Shown: positions 26,476 to 36,034 of the stretch, piece after piece
Layout: the number at the start of each line of letters is the position of its first letter
How positions within the stretch are numbered: the stretch's first letter is position 1
Assembly (NCBI RefSeq): GCF_011393335.1
Contig: NZ_CP049865.1
Span: 806,001-870,000, forward strand
Length of the DNA stretch: 64,000 nt
DNA from: Propioniciclava coleopterorum
GTDB taxonomy: Bacteria; Actinomycetota; Actinomycetes; Propionibacteriales; Propionibacteriaceae
Reading direction: 5' to 3'
Program-made: the position numbers and the translations under genes
The notes under the pieces: model-generated
The model's input: only the letters and a program-made list of their open reading frames with translations
Database searches by the model: none
Told to the model about the DNA's origin: nothing

Positions 26476-26608
26476 CACCGAGCCCGTACGCGGCGGGGCC
26501 CCGGCTCACCGAGCCCGGACGCGGCGGGAGTGCCCCACCGAGCCCGCGCGCGGCAGGGGCGCTACCAACCCTGCGTGCGGCCTGCTCAGGGAGCCCGGAC
26601 GCGCCGAC
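26476..26608. repeat. degenerate 22-bp repeats in a convergent spacer
   Basis: Three copies of CACCGAGCCCG-N-ACGCGGCGGG or a close variant (26476–26497, 26507–26528, 26536–26557) and a weaker fourth (26587–26608) fill most of the 203-bp gap between two converging genes. No reading frame or tRNA was seen in this gap. Confidence 0.6.
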
Positions 26609-26651
26609 GGGCACCGGCGTGGATGCCGATGCCCGTCGCGTCGTCGGTGGA

Positions 26652-27518
26652 TCAGGCCAGCGCCCCCGCGGCGAACGTGTTGCACTGGTTGGGGTCACCG
26701 GTGTTGAACCCCTTGGCGAGCCACGTGCGGCGCATCTCGGAGGAGCCGTGCGTCCACTGGCTCGGGTCGACGCGGCCGGCCGACATCCGCTGGATGTGGT
26801 CGTCGCCCACGACCTCGGCGGCCTGCACCGACCGGTCGAGGTCGTCCTGCGTGACCTCGCTGATGATGCCGTTCGGGTCGCCCGCGGCGAAGCGCAGCCA
26901 GACGCCGGCGTAGCAGTCGGCCTGCAGTTCCAGGCGGACCTGCGGCGAGTTCGCGCCGGCCTGCTGGCCGCCGGACTGCACCTTGGCCATCTGCCCGGTG
27001 AGGTTCTGGATGTGGTGGCCGTACTCGTGCGCGATGACGTAGGCCTCGGCGGCGTCGCCGCCCTGGGCGCCGAGCTGCGGCATCTGCGTCGCGAAGAAGG
27101 ACTTGTCCAGGTAGACGAGGTGGTCCGCCGGGCAGTAGAACGGGCCGACGTCGGCGGTCGCCTGGCCGCAACCGGTGCTGATGACGCCGTCGAACGTCAC
27201 GGTCTTGGTCATCTCGTAGCCGGGCAGCGCCTGCTGCCAGTACGACTGGATCGAGTTGGTGTAGGCGACGTAGCGGCACTCCGGGTTCGCCTGGATGTCG
27301 GCGCCGGTGCGGCAGTTGGCGTACTCCGAGCTGGTGGTCGCCCCGCCGGCGGGTGCCTGGGCACCGCCGAGCAGCGCGCCGGGGTCGAAGCCGAACAGCA
27401 TGGCGAGGATGATGACGAGGATGCTGGCGCCGCCGCCGACCGCGATCGCGCCACCGCGCCCTCCCCCGCCACCACCCATCTGAGACGGATCGAGTTGAGC
27501 CCCCGAGTTGTACTGCAC
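26652..27518 (-). CDS. neutral zinc metallopeptidase (YpfJ family)
   Basis: 288 residues. A short N-terminal tail with a glycine run (GGGGGGRGG) precedes one transmembrane helix (ASILVIILAMLFGF), and an extracytoplasmic domain follows. The HEYGHH zinc site starts at about residue 164, with a likely third ligand in LELQADCYAGVW. The family is known as putative neutral zinc metallopeptidase, and its substrates are unknown. GTG 27518 was chosen because AGGAAGG lies 8 nt upstream. A longer GTG start at 27539 adds only seven residues. Confidence 0.88.
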   Translation of the reverse strand: MQYNSGAQLDPSQMGGGGGGRGGAIAVGGGASILVIILAMLFGFDPGALLGGAQAPAGGATTSSEYANCRTGADIQANPECRYVAYTNSIQSYWQQALPGYEMTKTVTFDGVISTGCGQATADVGPFYCPADHLVYLDKSFFATQMPQLGAQGGDAAEAYVIAHEYGHHIQNLTGQMAKVQSGGQQAGANSPQVRLELQADCYAGVWLRFAAGDPNGIISEVTQDDLDRSVQAAEVVGDDHIQRMSAGRVDPSQWTHGSSEMRRTWLAKGFNTGDPNQCNTFAAGALA

Positions 27519-27652
27519 GGCACGCACCTTCCTGTCCACGGCGACGAGTCGGGATGAGCATATCCCCGCTCACCCACCAACGGTGTACCCAGTACGGGTC
27601 ACCGTGCGTGCGGCGGCTTGGTTTGGCCGGACGCGGCGGCCAAGATGGCAGG

Positions 27653-28366
27653 ATGCAGATCATCGGCGTGGAGGTACCGGGCGGCTCGCCCGTGCTGTCC
27701 TTCGCGCTGGGGCACGGCGACGATCCGTACCAGGTCGCCTGGGAGGGCGGGTACCGCGTCGTGCGGCCGCTCTCGGCGACCGGCACCGTGGAGGACCTCA
27801 CCGTCACCCTGCAGGTCTGCGAGCACGGCCGTCCGATCGTGCCGCGCGGCCCCCAGCGGATCCGCAGCACGCTGCGGGGCGACGAGCCCGTCCACGAGCC
27901 GGTCGTCCGGCAGCGGCTGGCCGCCTACGCGCTGGTGGTGTCCGAGCGGGGCCTGCTGGCCACCGAGTTCTCCTCCCGGACGGCGGTGCCCGGCATGTGG
28001 GGACTGCCCGGCGGCGGCATCGACCCCGGCGAGAACCCCGCCGCGACCGTGCAGCGGGAGGTCTTCGAGGAGACCGGCCAGACGATCGAGATCCTGCGCT
28101 TCCTGGACATGCAGTCCGACCACTGGATCGGCCATTCCCCCTCCGGCGTCATCGAGGACTTCCACGCCGTCCGCCTGATCTACGCCGCCCGCTGCGAGGC
28201 CCCGATCGACGCCATCGTGCACGACGTCGGCGGGACGACCGCGTCCAGCCGCTGGGTGCCGGCGTCCTCCCTGCGCGAGGTCTCCTGGATCAACGGCTCG
28301 CGCGCGCTGCTGGCCAAGCACGGCCAGCAACTGCTGCGGTCGCTGCACCACACCCGCGCGTCCTGA
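27653..28366 (+). CDS. NUDIX hydrolase
   Basis: 237 residues. The NUDIX box is complete: GGGIDPGENPAATVQ and REVFEETGQ fit G-x5-E-x7-R-E-x2-E-E-x-G near residues 122–144. The first 85 residues form an additional N-terminal region I do not recognise (VEVPGGSPVLSFALGHGDDP). The substrate is a nucleoside diphosphate derivative by family, otherwise unknown. The following 1-kb spacer holds the 20-bp repeat array. Confidence 0.87.
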   Translation: MQIIGVEVPGGSPVLSFALGHGDDPYQVAWEGGYRVVRPLSATGTVEDLTVTLQVCEHGRPIVPRGPQRIRSTLRGDEPVHEPVVRQRLAAYALVVSERGLLATEFSSRTAVPGMWGLPGGGIDPGENPAATVQREVFEETGQTIEILRFLDMQSDHWIGHSPSGVIEDFHAVRLIYAARCEAPIDAIVHDVGGTTASSRWVPASSLREVSWINGSRALLAKHGQQLLRSLHHTRAS

Positions 28367-28424
28367 CGCCGCGCGCGCTCGCGGGCTCTGTGCCGCTCGG
28401 CTCCGGCCGCCCCTTCGGCCCAGT

Positions 28425-28739
28425 CGCCCCCTTTAGCGTCAGTCGCCCCCGTTGCAGCGGGGGCGTCTGATCCGAACGGGGGCTACTCGTCCGAAGCGGG
28501 GCGATTCGTCGCAAGCGGGGGCCGCTCGTCACAAACGGGGTCCGCTCGTCGCAAACGGGGGCCGCTCGCCGCAAACGGGGCGCGACTCGTCCCAAGCGGG
28601 GCTGCTCGTCGCAGACGGGGCCGCTCGTCGCAAGCGCGGGCGACTCGTCCCAAGCGCGGGCTGCTCGTCGCAGACTGGGGCCAACTCGTCACAACGGGGC
28701 GACTCCTCCCGACCGGGGGCGGCTCGCCCTCAACCGTCG
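28425..28739. repeat. repeat module 1: hairpin header plus about 12 20-bp units
   Basis: The header begins CGCCCCCTTTAGCG (28425–28438). A hairpin follows: TCAG, T, CGCCCCCG, loop TTGCAG, CGGGGGCG, T, CTGA (28439–28470). From about 28488 come roughly 12 units near the consensus TCGTCSCAAACGGGGGCSRC, 18–21 bp each. This module is degenerate, and the last unit dissolves into unrelated sequence around 28730. Confidence 0.85.
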
Positions 28740-28755
28740 CCTCCGCTGGCCCAGA

Positions 28756-28950
28756 CGCCCCCTCTTGCGTCAGTTGCCCCCGTTGCAGCGCGGGCGTCTG
28801 ACCCGAACGGGGGCTATTCCCTCCAAAAGGGGGCAACACGTCCCAAGCGCGGGCCGCTCGTCGCACACGGGGGCCGACTGTCCCAACAGGGGGCGACTCG
28901 TCGCAGACGGGGGCGGCCCGTCGTAGAAGGGGGCCCCGACCCTCCGGTGT
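28756..28950. repeat. repeat module 2: hairpin header plus about 6 units
   Basis: The header CGCCCCCTCTTGCG (28756–28769) and hairpin (28770–28801, loop TTGCAG, one arm mismatch) are followed by about six divergent units of 19–23 bp. It is the most decayed of the three modules. Confidence 0.8.
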
Positions 28951-28968
28951 CGCCCCCTGCCCCCCAGT

Positions 28969-29272
28969 CGCCCCCTCTTGCGTCAGTTGCCCCCGCTGCA
29001 ACGGGGGCGTCTGACCCGAACGGGGGCTACTCGTTCCAAAAGGGGGCGACATGTCCCAAGCGAGGGCGGCTCGTCGCAAACGGGGGCCGCTCGTCCCAAA
29101 CGGGGGCCGCTCGTCCCAAACCGGGGCGGCTCGTCCCAAACGGGGGCCGCTCGTCCCAAACCGAGGCGGCTCGTCCCAAACGGGGGCCGCTCGTCCCAAA
29201 CGGGGGCCGCTCGTCCCAAACCGGGGCGGCTCGTCGCAAACGGGGCCGCTCGTCCCAGAAGGGGGCGACACC
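28969..29272. repeat. repeat module 3: hairpin header plus about 12 near-identical units
   Basis: The header CGCCCCCTCTTGCG (28969–28982) and hairpin (28983–29014, loop CTGCAA) are followed by about 12 units. Eight consecutive ones (29071–29230) are exactly 20 bp and differ at only one to four positions. Alternating ends CCGC and CGGC give a partial 40-bp superperiod. The low divergence suggests recent expansion by slippage or unequal exchange. All frames are open because the unit lacks stop codons, but nothing suggests translation. Confidence 0.9.
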
Positions 29273-29336
29273 GTCGTGGATGGCCACGGGGTGGCGGACG
29301 CGGGCGGATGGGGAGGGGACGCGCCCGGGATGCACG

Positions 29337-29367
29337 AAGCCCCGCCCGGATGGTCCGGGCGGGGCTT
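29337..29367 (-). terminator. terminator of the Bax inhibitor-1 homologue gene
   Basis: Perfect 14-bp arms (29337–29350 and 29354–29367) with a 3-nt loop, just beyond the minus-strand stop at 29382. It ends with a short T-pair on the minus strand. Confidence 0.85.
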
Positions 29368-29381
29368 GTGAGCGATGGGGG

Positions 29382-30227
29382 CTAGTTGCGGAAGTACGAC
29401 ATGATGCGCAGGAGTTCGGTGTACAGCCACACCATGGTGACCGTCAGGCCGAACGCGGCGCGCCACGACTCGGACGCGGGCAGCCGGTTGCGGACGCCCT
29501 GCTCGATGTAGTCGAAGTCCATGATCAGGTTCGCGATGGCCAGGCCGATCGCGAGCAGCGAGACGCCGACGAGCAGCAGGGTGGGCCCGCCGCCGATGGA
29601 GCGGACGCCCAGATCGATGCCGAAGAACGCGAAGCCGAGGTTGACCAGCACCAGGCCCAGGAACGCGAACGTGCCGAGCGTGACGATCTTGCGGAACTTG
29701 TTGGTCACCTTGATGTTGAAGAACCGGTACGCGAACAGCGTGACGCCGGCCGCGATGAAGGTCCCCAGCACCGCCTGCAGCACGAGGCCGGCGTCGAACA
29801 TCGAGGCGAACAGCAGCGTGAACGCGCCGATGAAGACGCCCTCGATCACCGAGTACAGCAGCACGAACGCCGGGTTGACGACGCGCCGCAGCGACACGAG
29901 CAGCACCGACACGAAGCCGACGATGCCGCTGACCAGGAGCGTCGGGTAGAGCAGGCCGATCGGCAGGAACATGAAGGTCACCGCGGCAGCGACGATGAGC
30001 ACGCCCATCGTGATCGCGCTCTTGGTGATCACGTCGTCGATGGTCATGACGCCGCCGGCGGGGGTCGGCTGGCCGTAGCCCGGCTGCTGGTAGGTCGGCT
30101 GCCCGTACGGATCCTGCCCGTAGGGCTGGCCGAACTGGTCCTGGCCGTAGCCGGCCGGCGCCTGGTAGGACGCGGGTGCGGAGTTGAACGACTCCGACCG
30201 CGTGAAGACAGGGTTGGTACTCCGCAT
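29382..30227 (-). CDS. Bax inhibitor-1/YccA family membrane protein
   Basis: 281 residues. A Gln/Tyr/Gly/Pro-rich cytoplasmic tail (about residues 18–58, with repeated YGQ and QPYGQ) precedes seven hydrophobic helices. LIMDFDYIEQGV near residue 240 and the terminal SWRAAFGLTVTMVWLYTELLRIM match the actinobacterial Bax1-I family. Characterised relatives act as pH-sensitive Ca2+ leak channels or modulate membrane proteases. An AAAGG site precedes the ATG. Confidence 0.9.
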   Translation of the reverse strand: MRSTNPVFTRSESFNSAPASYQAPAGYGQDQFGQPYGQDPYGQPTYQQPGYGQPTPAGGVMTIDDVITKSAITMGVLIVAAAVTFMFLPIGLLYPTLLVSGIVGFVSVLLVSLRRVVNPAFVLLYSVIEGVFIGAFTLLFASMFDAGLVLQAVLGTFIAAGVTLFAYRFFNIKVTNKFRKIVTLGTFAFLGLVLVNLGFAFFGIDLGVRSIGGGPTLLLVGVSLLAIGLAIANLIMDFDYIEQGVRNRLPASESWRAAFGLTVTMVWLYTELLRIMSYFRN

Positions 30228-30304
30228 CAGGGGTGCCTTTCCATCGTGGTTACCTGCATCCTAGTCAACGCGACCACCGGATTCGATATTCCGGCACCCT
30301 GACG

Positions 30305-30378
30305 TACCCCCGACGGGAGTCGAACCCGCACTGTGGCGGGTTTAAGCCGCCTGCCTCTGCCGGTTGGGCTACGGGGGC
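30305..30378 (-). tRNA. tRNA with UAA anticodon (Leu by codon) but a short variable loop
   Basis: 74 nt including discriminator A73. Acceptor GCCCCCG pairs with CGGGGGT, leaving a G1·U72 wobble. The anticodon stem is GGCGG/CCGCC with loop CTTAAAC, so the anticodon is UAA, and the T arm is GCGGG-TTCGACT-CCCGT. The variable loop is only ACAGT. Canonical bacterial tRNA-Leu is class II with a long variable arm, so this class I shape is odd. CCA is not encoded. Confidence 0.8.
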
Positions 30379-30398
30379 CGGCGCCCAGCAGTCTAGGG

Positions 30399-30415
30399 CG
30401 GGTCCGGGCGACCCG
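30399..30415 (-). terminator. small hairpin between ppx and the tRNA gene
   Basis: 6-bp arms (30399–30404 and 30410–30415) with a 5-nt loop, just beyond the ppx stop. It is short and may be a terminator or a processing signal ahead of the tRNA. Confidence 0.3.
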
Positions 30416-30422
30416 AGCCGCC

Positions 30423-31340
30423 TCAGCTCAGCAGGCCCGCGACCAGCCCGTCCAGGATGTCGGCCTCGCTGACGGTCAGGTCCGCCCCGACCCGCTCGCC
30501 GACCCGCTGGACGATGAGCGTCCCGGCACAGATGACGTCCGCGCGCCCCGGGACCATCGTGGGGATCTCCAGGACGCGCGCGACCGGCTCGGTGAGGAGC
30601 CGGTGCGAGAGCGCCACGAGCTCCGCGTGCGTGATCGTGGCCCCGTGGACGCGGGCGCGGTCGTAGGCGTCCAGCCGCAGGTTGATCGCGGCCAGCGAGG
30701 TCGCCGTGCCGCCGACCCCGAACCAGGTGCGGGCGGCGGCCAGGTCGACGCCGCACCCGTCCAGCAGTCCGTCGATGAACGCCGTGGCGGCCTCGACCTC
30801 CGCCGGGGTCGGCGGGTCGGAATGCAGGAAGCGCTCGCGGATCCGCACCGATCCCATGTCGAGCGACACCCCGGACACGTCGCCGTCGGAGCGGCCCAGC
30901 ACCAGCTCGGTCGAGCCCCCGCCGACGTCCATGACGAGCGCCGGCAGGTCGACCGGGCCTGCGCTGCGCGCCGCGGCGAGCGCGCCGCCGAACGACAGCG
31001 CCGCCTCCTCCTCGCCGGGGATGATCTCGGGACGGACGCCGAGCCGCGCCTCGACCCCGTCGTAGAACGCCTGGCGGTTCCCGGCGTCCCGGGCCGCGGA
31101 TGTCGCCGCGAACCGGACGCGCTCCACCCCGAGTTCCTTCAGCACCGCCGCGTACTCGTCGCAGGCGGCCAGGGTGCGCGCCAAGGCGTCCGGGTGGAAC
31201 TCCCCCGTCGCGTCGACGCCCTGCCCGAGCCGGGTGATGAGGAGGCGTCGGTCGAGTTCGCGTGGCCCCTGCGGGGTGGCCTCGCTGACCAGCAGCCGGA
31301 TCGAGTTGGTGCCGCAGTCCACGGCCGCGACGCGCGTCAT
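30423..31340 (-). CDS. ppx: Ppx/GppA-family exopolyphosphatase
   Basis: 305 residues of the ASKHA phosphatase fold. RVAAVDCGTNSIRLLV is the N-terminal phosphate-1 motif, RFAATSAARDAGNRQAFYDGV follows, and GEEEAALSFGGAL and LVMDVGGGSTELVLG supply the catalytic Glu and phosphate-2 loop. The short form without the C-terminal HD domain is typical of actinobacteria and acts on polyphosphate or (p)ppGpp. ATG 31340 overlaps the DUF501 stop (ATGA). Confidence 0.92.
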   Translation of the reverse strand: MTRVAAVDCGTNSIRLLVSEATPQGPRELDRRLLITRLGQGVDATGEFHPDALARTLAACDEYAAVLKELGVERVRFAATSAARDAGNRQAFYDGVEARLGVRPEIIPGEEEAALSFGGALAAARSAGPVDLPALVMDVGGGSTELVLGRSDGDVSGVSLDMGSVRIRERFLHSDPPTPAEVEAATAFIDGLLDGCGVDLAAARTWFGVGGTATSLAAINLRLDAYDRARVHGATITHAELVALSHRLLTEPVARVLEIPTMVPGRADVICAGTLIVQRVGERVGADLTVSEADILDGLVAGLLS

Positions 31341-31855
31341 CGGGCTTCCTCCTCACGGTCGCGGGCGGGCGGGACCGCGGGGCAGGTGTCCCCGATGAGG
31401 GCCAGCGCCTCGTCGCCGAGGGGGTTGACGCCGGGGCCCGCGGCCAGCGCGTGCCCGACCAGGACGTGGAGGCACTTCACGCGCGTCGGCATGCCGCCGG
31501 CGCTGATGCCGGAGATCTCGGGCACGTCGCCCAGCGCGGCGCGGTCGGTCAGGTACGCCTCATGCGCGGCCCGGTGGCGGGCGGCGAGGTCGGCGTCCTG
31601 CTCGAGCCGCTCGGTCATCGCGGCCATCACGCCTTGCGACTCCAGCGTCGACACGGCCGCGACGATCCGCGGGCAGGTGAGGTAGTAGGTCGTCGGGAAG
31701 GGCGTGCCGTCGGGCAGTCGCGGGAGGGTGGCCACGACCCCGGGCTCGCCGGAGGGGCAGCGGTAGGCGATCCCGACGATGCCGCGCGGCGGCCGTCCGA
31801 GTTGCTCTTCGAGGGTGGCGACGTCGGCGTCCGTCGCGGGTTCGATGCTGGGCAC
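31337..31855 (-). CDS. DUF501 family protein
   Basis: 172 residues, of unknown function but conserved between ftsB and ppx across actinobacteria. The family signatures LGRPPRGIVGIAYRCPSGEPGVVAT, TPFPTTYYLTCPRIVAAVSTLES and GGMPTRVKCLHVLVGHALAAGPGVNPLGDEAL are all present. Cys residues at YRCPSG, LTCPR, VKCLH and DTCPA could bind metal. The start is a GTG placed 6 nt after a −10 box. Confidence 0.88.
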   Translation of the reverse strand: MPSIEPATDADVATLEEQLGRPPRGIVGIAYRCPSGEPGVVATLPRLPDGTPFPTTYYLTCPRIVAAVSTLESQGVMAAMTERLEQDADLAARHRAAHEAYLTDRAALGDVPEISGISAGGMPTRVKCLHVLVGHALAAGPGVNPLGDEALALIGDTCPAVPPARDREEEAR

Positions 31856-31861
31856 GCCGAC

Positions 31862-31867
31862 ACCCTA
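31862..31867 (-). promoter_or_regulatory. leaderless −10 box of the DUF501–ppx operon
   Basis: TAGGGT on the minus strand lies 6 nt before GTG 31855. Its presence means the pair has its own promoter, apart from eno–ftsB upstream. Confidence 0.5.
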
Positions 31868-31979
31868 CTGGCCGCCCGGTCTCCCACCCTCGTCCGAGTG
31901 CCTCGCGACGACGGCCGGGCCCGGAACAGCACGGGGCGCGCGCGACGCCCGGTCAGCGTCGCCGGCCCGCCGGGAGGCC

Positions 31980-32606
31980 TCAGCCCCGCGGGCTCGCCAG
32001 CGTCAGGAAGCGCGCCACCCCGGCGTCGGCGAGCGCGGCCAGTTCGTCGGGGCCGGGGGCGGGCTCGCCCAGCAGGACGCGCACCTGCGTGTCGGCGACG
32101 ACCAGGCCGTAGAGCGCGCGGAACGCGCCGGCCGGGTCGGGGACGCTCAGCGCGCCCGCCGCGTCCTGGTCGGCGAGGTAGGCCTCGACCAGCGGGCCGA
32201 CGCGGTGCCGGCCGCCGGCCAGCACGGTCGCGGCCAGGGCGCCGTCCGCCTCGGCCATGGCGGCGCGGTTCAGCGCGACCGACAGCGGCCCGGTCAGCAT
32301 GGCCAGCAGCCCCCGGGCGAACCCCCTCAGGGTCTCCGGGACGCCGCTGCCGCGGGCCAGAGCGTCGGTGACGAGAGCGGCCGTGCGGTCGGCGTTGCGC
32401 TCCACCAGCGCCGCCAGGACGCCCTCGCGGCCGCCGAACCAGGCGTACAGCGTCGTCCGCGACGCCCCGGCGGCGCGGGTGATGGCGGCCACCGTGAGGC
32501 CGGCGGGCCCCTCGGCCAGCAGCAGCGCCTCGCAGTCGTCGAGGAAGCGCTCGCGCCGCAGCGACAGTTCGGCTCCGGCGGGCCGTCCGCGTGGCGTGGG
32601 GGGCAT
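31980..32606 (-). CDS. TetR-family regulator paired with the DUF1772 gene
   Basis: 208 residues. The helix-turn-helix is LTVAAITRAAGASRTTLYAWFGGREGVLAALV in an N-terminal domain beginning FLDDCEALLLAEGPAGL. The C-terminal domain is Ala/Leu-rich without a diagnostic ligand motif. ATG 32606 is preceded by AGGA at 8 nt, while two further upstream ATGs lie inside or next to the operator. It is divergent from the membrane-protein gene it probably represses. Confidence 0.88.
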   Translation of the reverse strand: MPPTPRGRPAGAELSLRRERFLDDCEALLLAEGPAGLTVAAITRAAGASRTTLYAWFGGREGVLAALVERNADRTAALVTDALARGSGVPETLRGFARGLLAMLTGPLSVALNRAAMAEADGALAATVLAGGRHRVGPLVEAYLADQDAAGALSVPDPAGAFRALYGLVVADTQVRVLLGEPAPGPDELAALADAGVARFLTLASPRG

Positions 32607-32623
32607 CTCGGGGATCCTACCCA

Positions 32624-32652
32624 TGGACGTAATGATACTGCTTCGTATCATT
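32624..32652 (+). promoter_or_regulatory. promoter of the DUF1772 gene overlapped by a TetR operator
   Basis: A −35-like TGGACG (32624–32629), a 17-bp spacer and −10 TATCAT (32647–32652) lie 6 nt before ATG 32659, so the transcript is probably leaderless. The perfect palindrome AATGATAC-N6-GTATCATT (32631–32652) covers the spacer and the −10 box, so a bound regulator would exclude polymerase. Confidence 0.7.
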
Positions 32653-32658
32653 TATTCC

Positions 32659-33225
32659 ATGACCACGACACACACCTCCCCCGCCCCCACCACCGCCCTC
32701 ACCGACACGGCGCTGCGCCGCCTCGCCCGCTTCGAGCGGGCGCTCGGCGTCACCGGCATCCTCTTCATCGGCGCGATGTTCGGCTTCTTCTACGCCTGGG
32801 TCTGCTCCACCATGTGGGGCCTGGACGCCGCCGACCCGCAGGTCGCGATCGCCGCCATGCAGGCGATGAACGCGTCCGTCCGCAACTGGGCGTTCTTCCC
32901 CGGCTTCTTCCTCACCCCGGTCATGCTGGGCGCGTGGGCCGTCGTCGCGCTCCTGGCGCGACGTCGCGGCACCGCCGCGCTGGCCGGCCTCGCCGCGCTG
33001 GTCTACCTGGGCGGCTGCCTGATCTTCACCAACACGTTCAACCTGCCGCTGAACGACGCCCTGGCGGCGGTCGTCATCCCGCAGGACGCCGCGCAGGCCG
33101 CGCAGGTCTGGGCCGACTACTCCGGGCCCTGGCAGCTCCGCAACATCGCCCGCACCGTGTTCAGCGGGCTGTCCCTGGCGCTGGCGGCCGCGGCGCTGGC
33201 CCTCCCCCGGCGCACAGCCGCCTGA
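32659..33225 (+). CDS. DUF1772 (anthrone oxygenase-like) membrane protein
   Basis: 188 residues with four transmembrane helices: about 32–52 (TGILFIGAMFGFFYAWVCS), 80–105, 113–131 and a C-terminal helix ending in ALALPRRTAA. The polar loop NTFNLPLNDALAA and the WADYSGPWQLRNIARTVFSGLSL segment are DUF1772 hallmarks. Fungal relatives oxidise anthrones, but bacterial members are uncharacterised. It has no ribosome-binding site. Confidence 0.82.
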   Translation: MTTTHTSPAPTTALTDTALRRLARFERALGVTGILFIGAMFGFFYAWVCSTMWGLDAADPQVAIAAMQAMNASVRNWAFFPGFFLTPVMLGAWAVVALLARRRGTAALAGLAALVYLGGCLIFTNTFNLPLNDALAAVVIPQDAAQAAQVWADYSGPWQLRNIARTVFSGLSLALAAAALALPRRTAA

Positions 33226-33252
33226 TCGGCCCCGCCCGCCCGTCGGACCGCG

Positions 33253-33840
33253 TCAGCGGCCGGCGGGCGGTGGCGCGTCCGCGTGCTTGATGGAGGAGGC
33301 GACCCGGTCCCACCACTGGGCCTCGAGTTCGCTGCGGTTGGCGTTGCCGACCCCCTCGATCTCGGTGCTGCCGGACAGCACCCTGCCGTCGGCGTCCACG
33401 ACGCGGTAGCCGATGTCGCCCGGCATCACCCAGCCGAGCCGGGCCCGCGCCTGCGCCTTGACGTAGGCGGGGTCGTCCCAGCGGGCCAGTTCGCCCTTGA
33501 GTTCGGCGACGCGCGCGGTCCGCTCCTCGATCTGCGCCTGCGCGGTGGCCAGGTCGCCCGACTGGAGGTACCAGACCCGCAACGAGTTCGCGAACGAGAA
33601 CGCCACCACGGCGACGACGACCAGCGTGATGATGGCGCGCGCGGTGATGTCGATGCGGGGTTTGCGCGGCGCGGGGCGCCCGGAGGCGGCGCCCTTCGTC
33701 GCGGCGCCCTTCGTCGAGGCGGCCAGGGGCGCGGCGACGGGCGACGCCCCGGACGTGGTCCGGGTGCGCTTCGTCGACCGTCCGCGGCCGGACGGCTGCC
33801 GATTCAGCCGGTTGTCTCGCACGACGAGGGCCTCTCGCAT
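33253..33840 (-). CDS. ftsB: septum formation initiator FtsB/DivIC
   Basis: 195 residues. A basic, Ala-rich cytoplasmic tail of about 70 residues precedes one transmembrane helix (ITLVVVAVVAFSFANSLRVWYL). The extracytoplasmic coiled coil LATAQAQIEERTARVAELKGELARWDDPAYVKAQARARLGWVMPGD ends in the typical LGWVxPG motif. It acts in the divisome with FtsL and FtsQ. It follows eno on the same strand as in other actinobacteria. Confidence 0.9.
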   Translation of the reverse strand: MREALVVRDNRLNRQPSGRGRSTKRTRTTSGASPVAAPLAASTKGAATKGAASGRPAPRKPRIDITARAIITLVVVAVVAFSFANSLRVWYLQSGDLATAQAQIEERTARVAELKGELARWDDPAYVKAQARARLGWVMPGDIGYRVVDADGRVLSGSTEIEGVGNANRSELEAQWWDRVASSIKHADAPPPAGR

Positions 33841-33933
33841 GGGGAAGTGTGCGGCACCAGCGTAGGCGCTGGACGCCGCACCTCGAAGCCCGACACACCC
33901 GGACGCCGTTGTGGAGGCCCCCAGGGACGCGGA

Positions 33934-33961
33934 ACGGCCGGGCCCCGAAGGACCCGGCCGT
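33934..33961 (-). terminator. terminator after eno
   Basis: Perfect 9-bp arms (33934–33942 and 33953–33961) around a 10-nt loop, directly past the eno stop. It probably limits read-through into ftsB. Confidence 0.65.
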
Positions 33962-33982
33962 CAGAACCGCAGGAGCGGAAAC

Positions 33983-36030
<2,048 letters not shown>

Positions 36031-36034
36031 GGCG

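Noticed and set aside
28425-29272. CRISPR array
   Set aside because: Units abut directly without unique spacers and the sequence drifts between units. No cas genes are in the window.
28452-30302. 616-codon plus-strand frame rich in SSQTGAARPKRGP-like repeats
   Set aside because: It arises because the 20-bp repeat unit contains no stop in any frame. It continues antisense through the Bax inhibitor-1 gene, and no ribosome site or family similarity supports it.
30305-30378. Dismissal of the UAA tRNA as a pseudogene
   Set aside because: Acceptor, anticodon and T stems pair almost perfectly and the T loop is canonical, so I kept it as a tRNA and flagged its unusual class.
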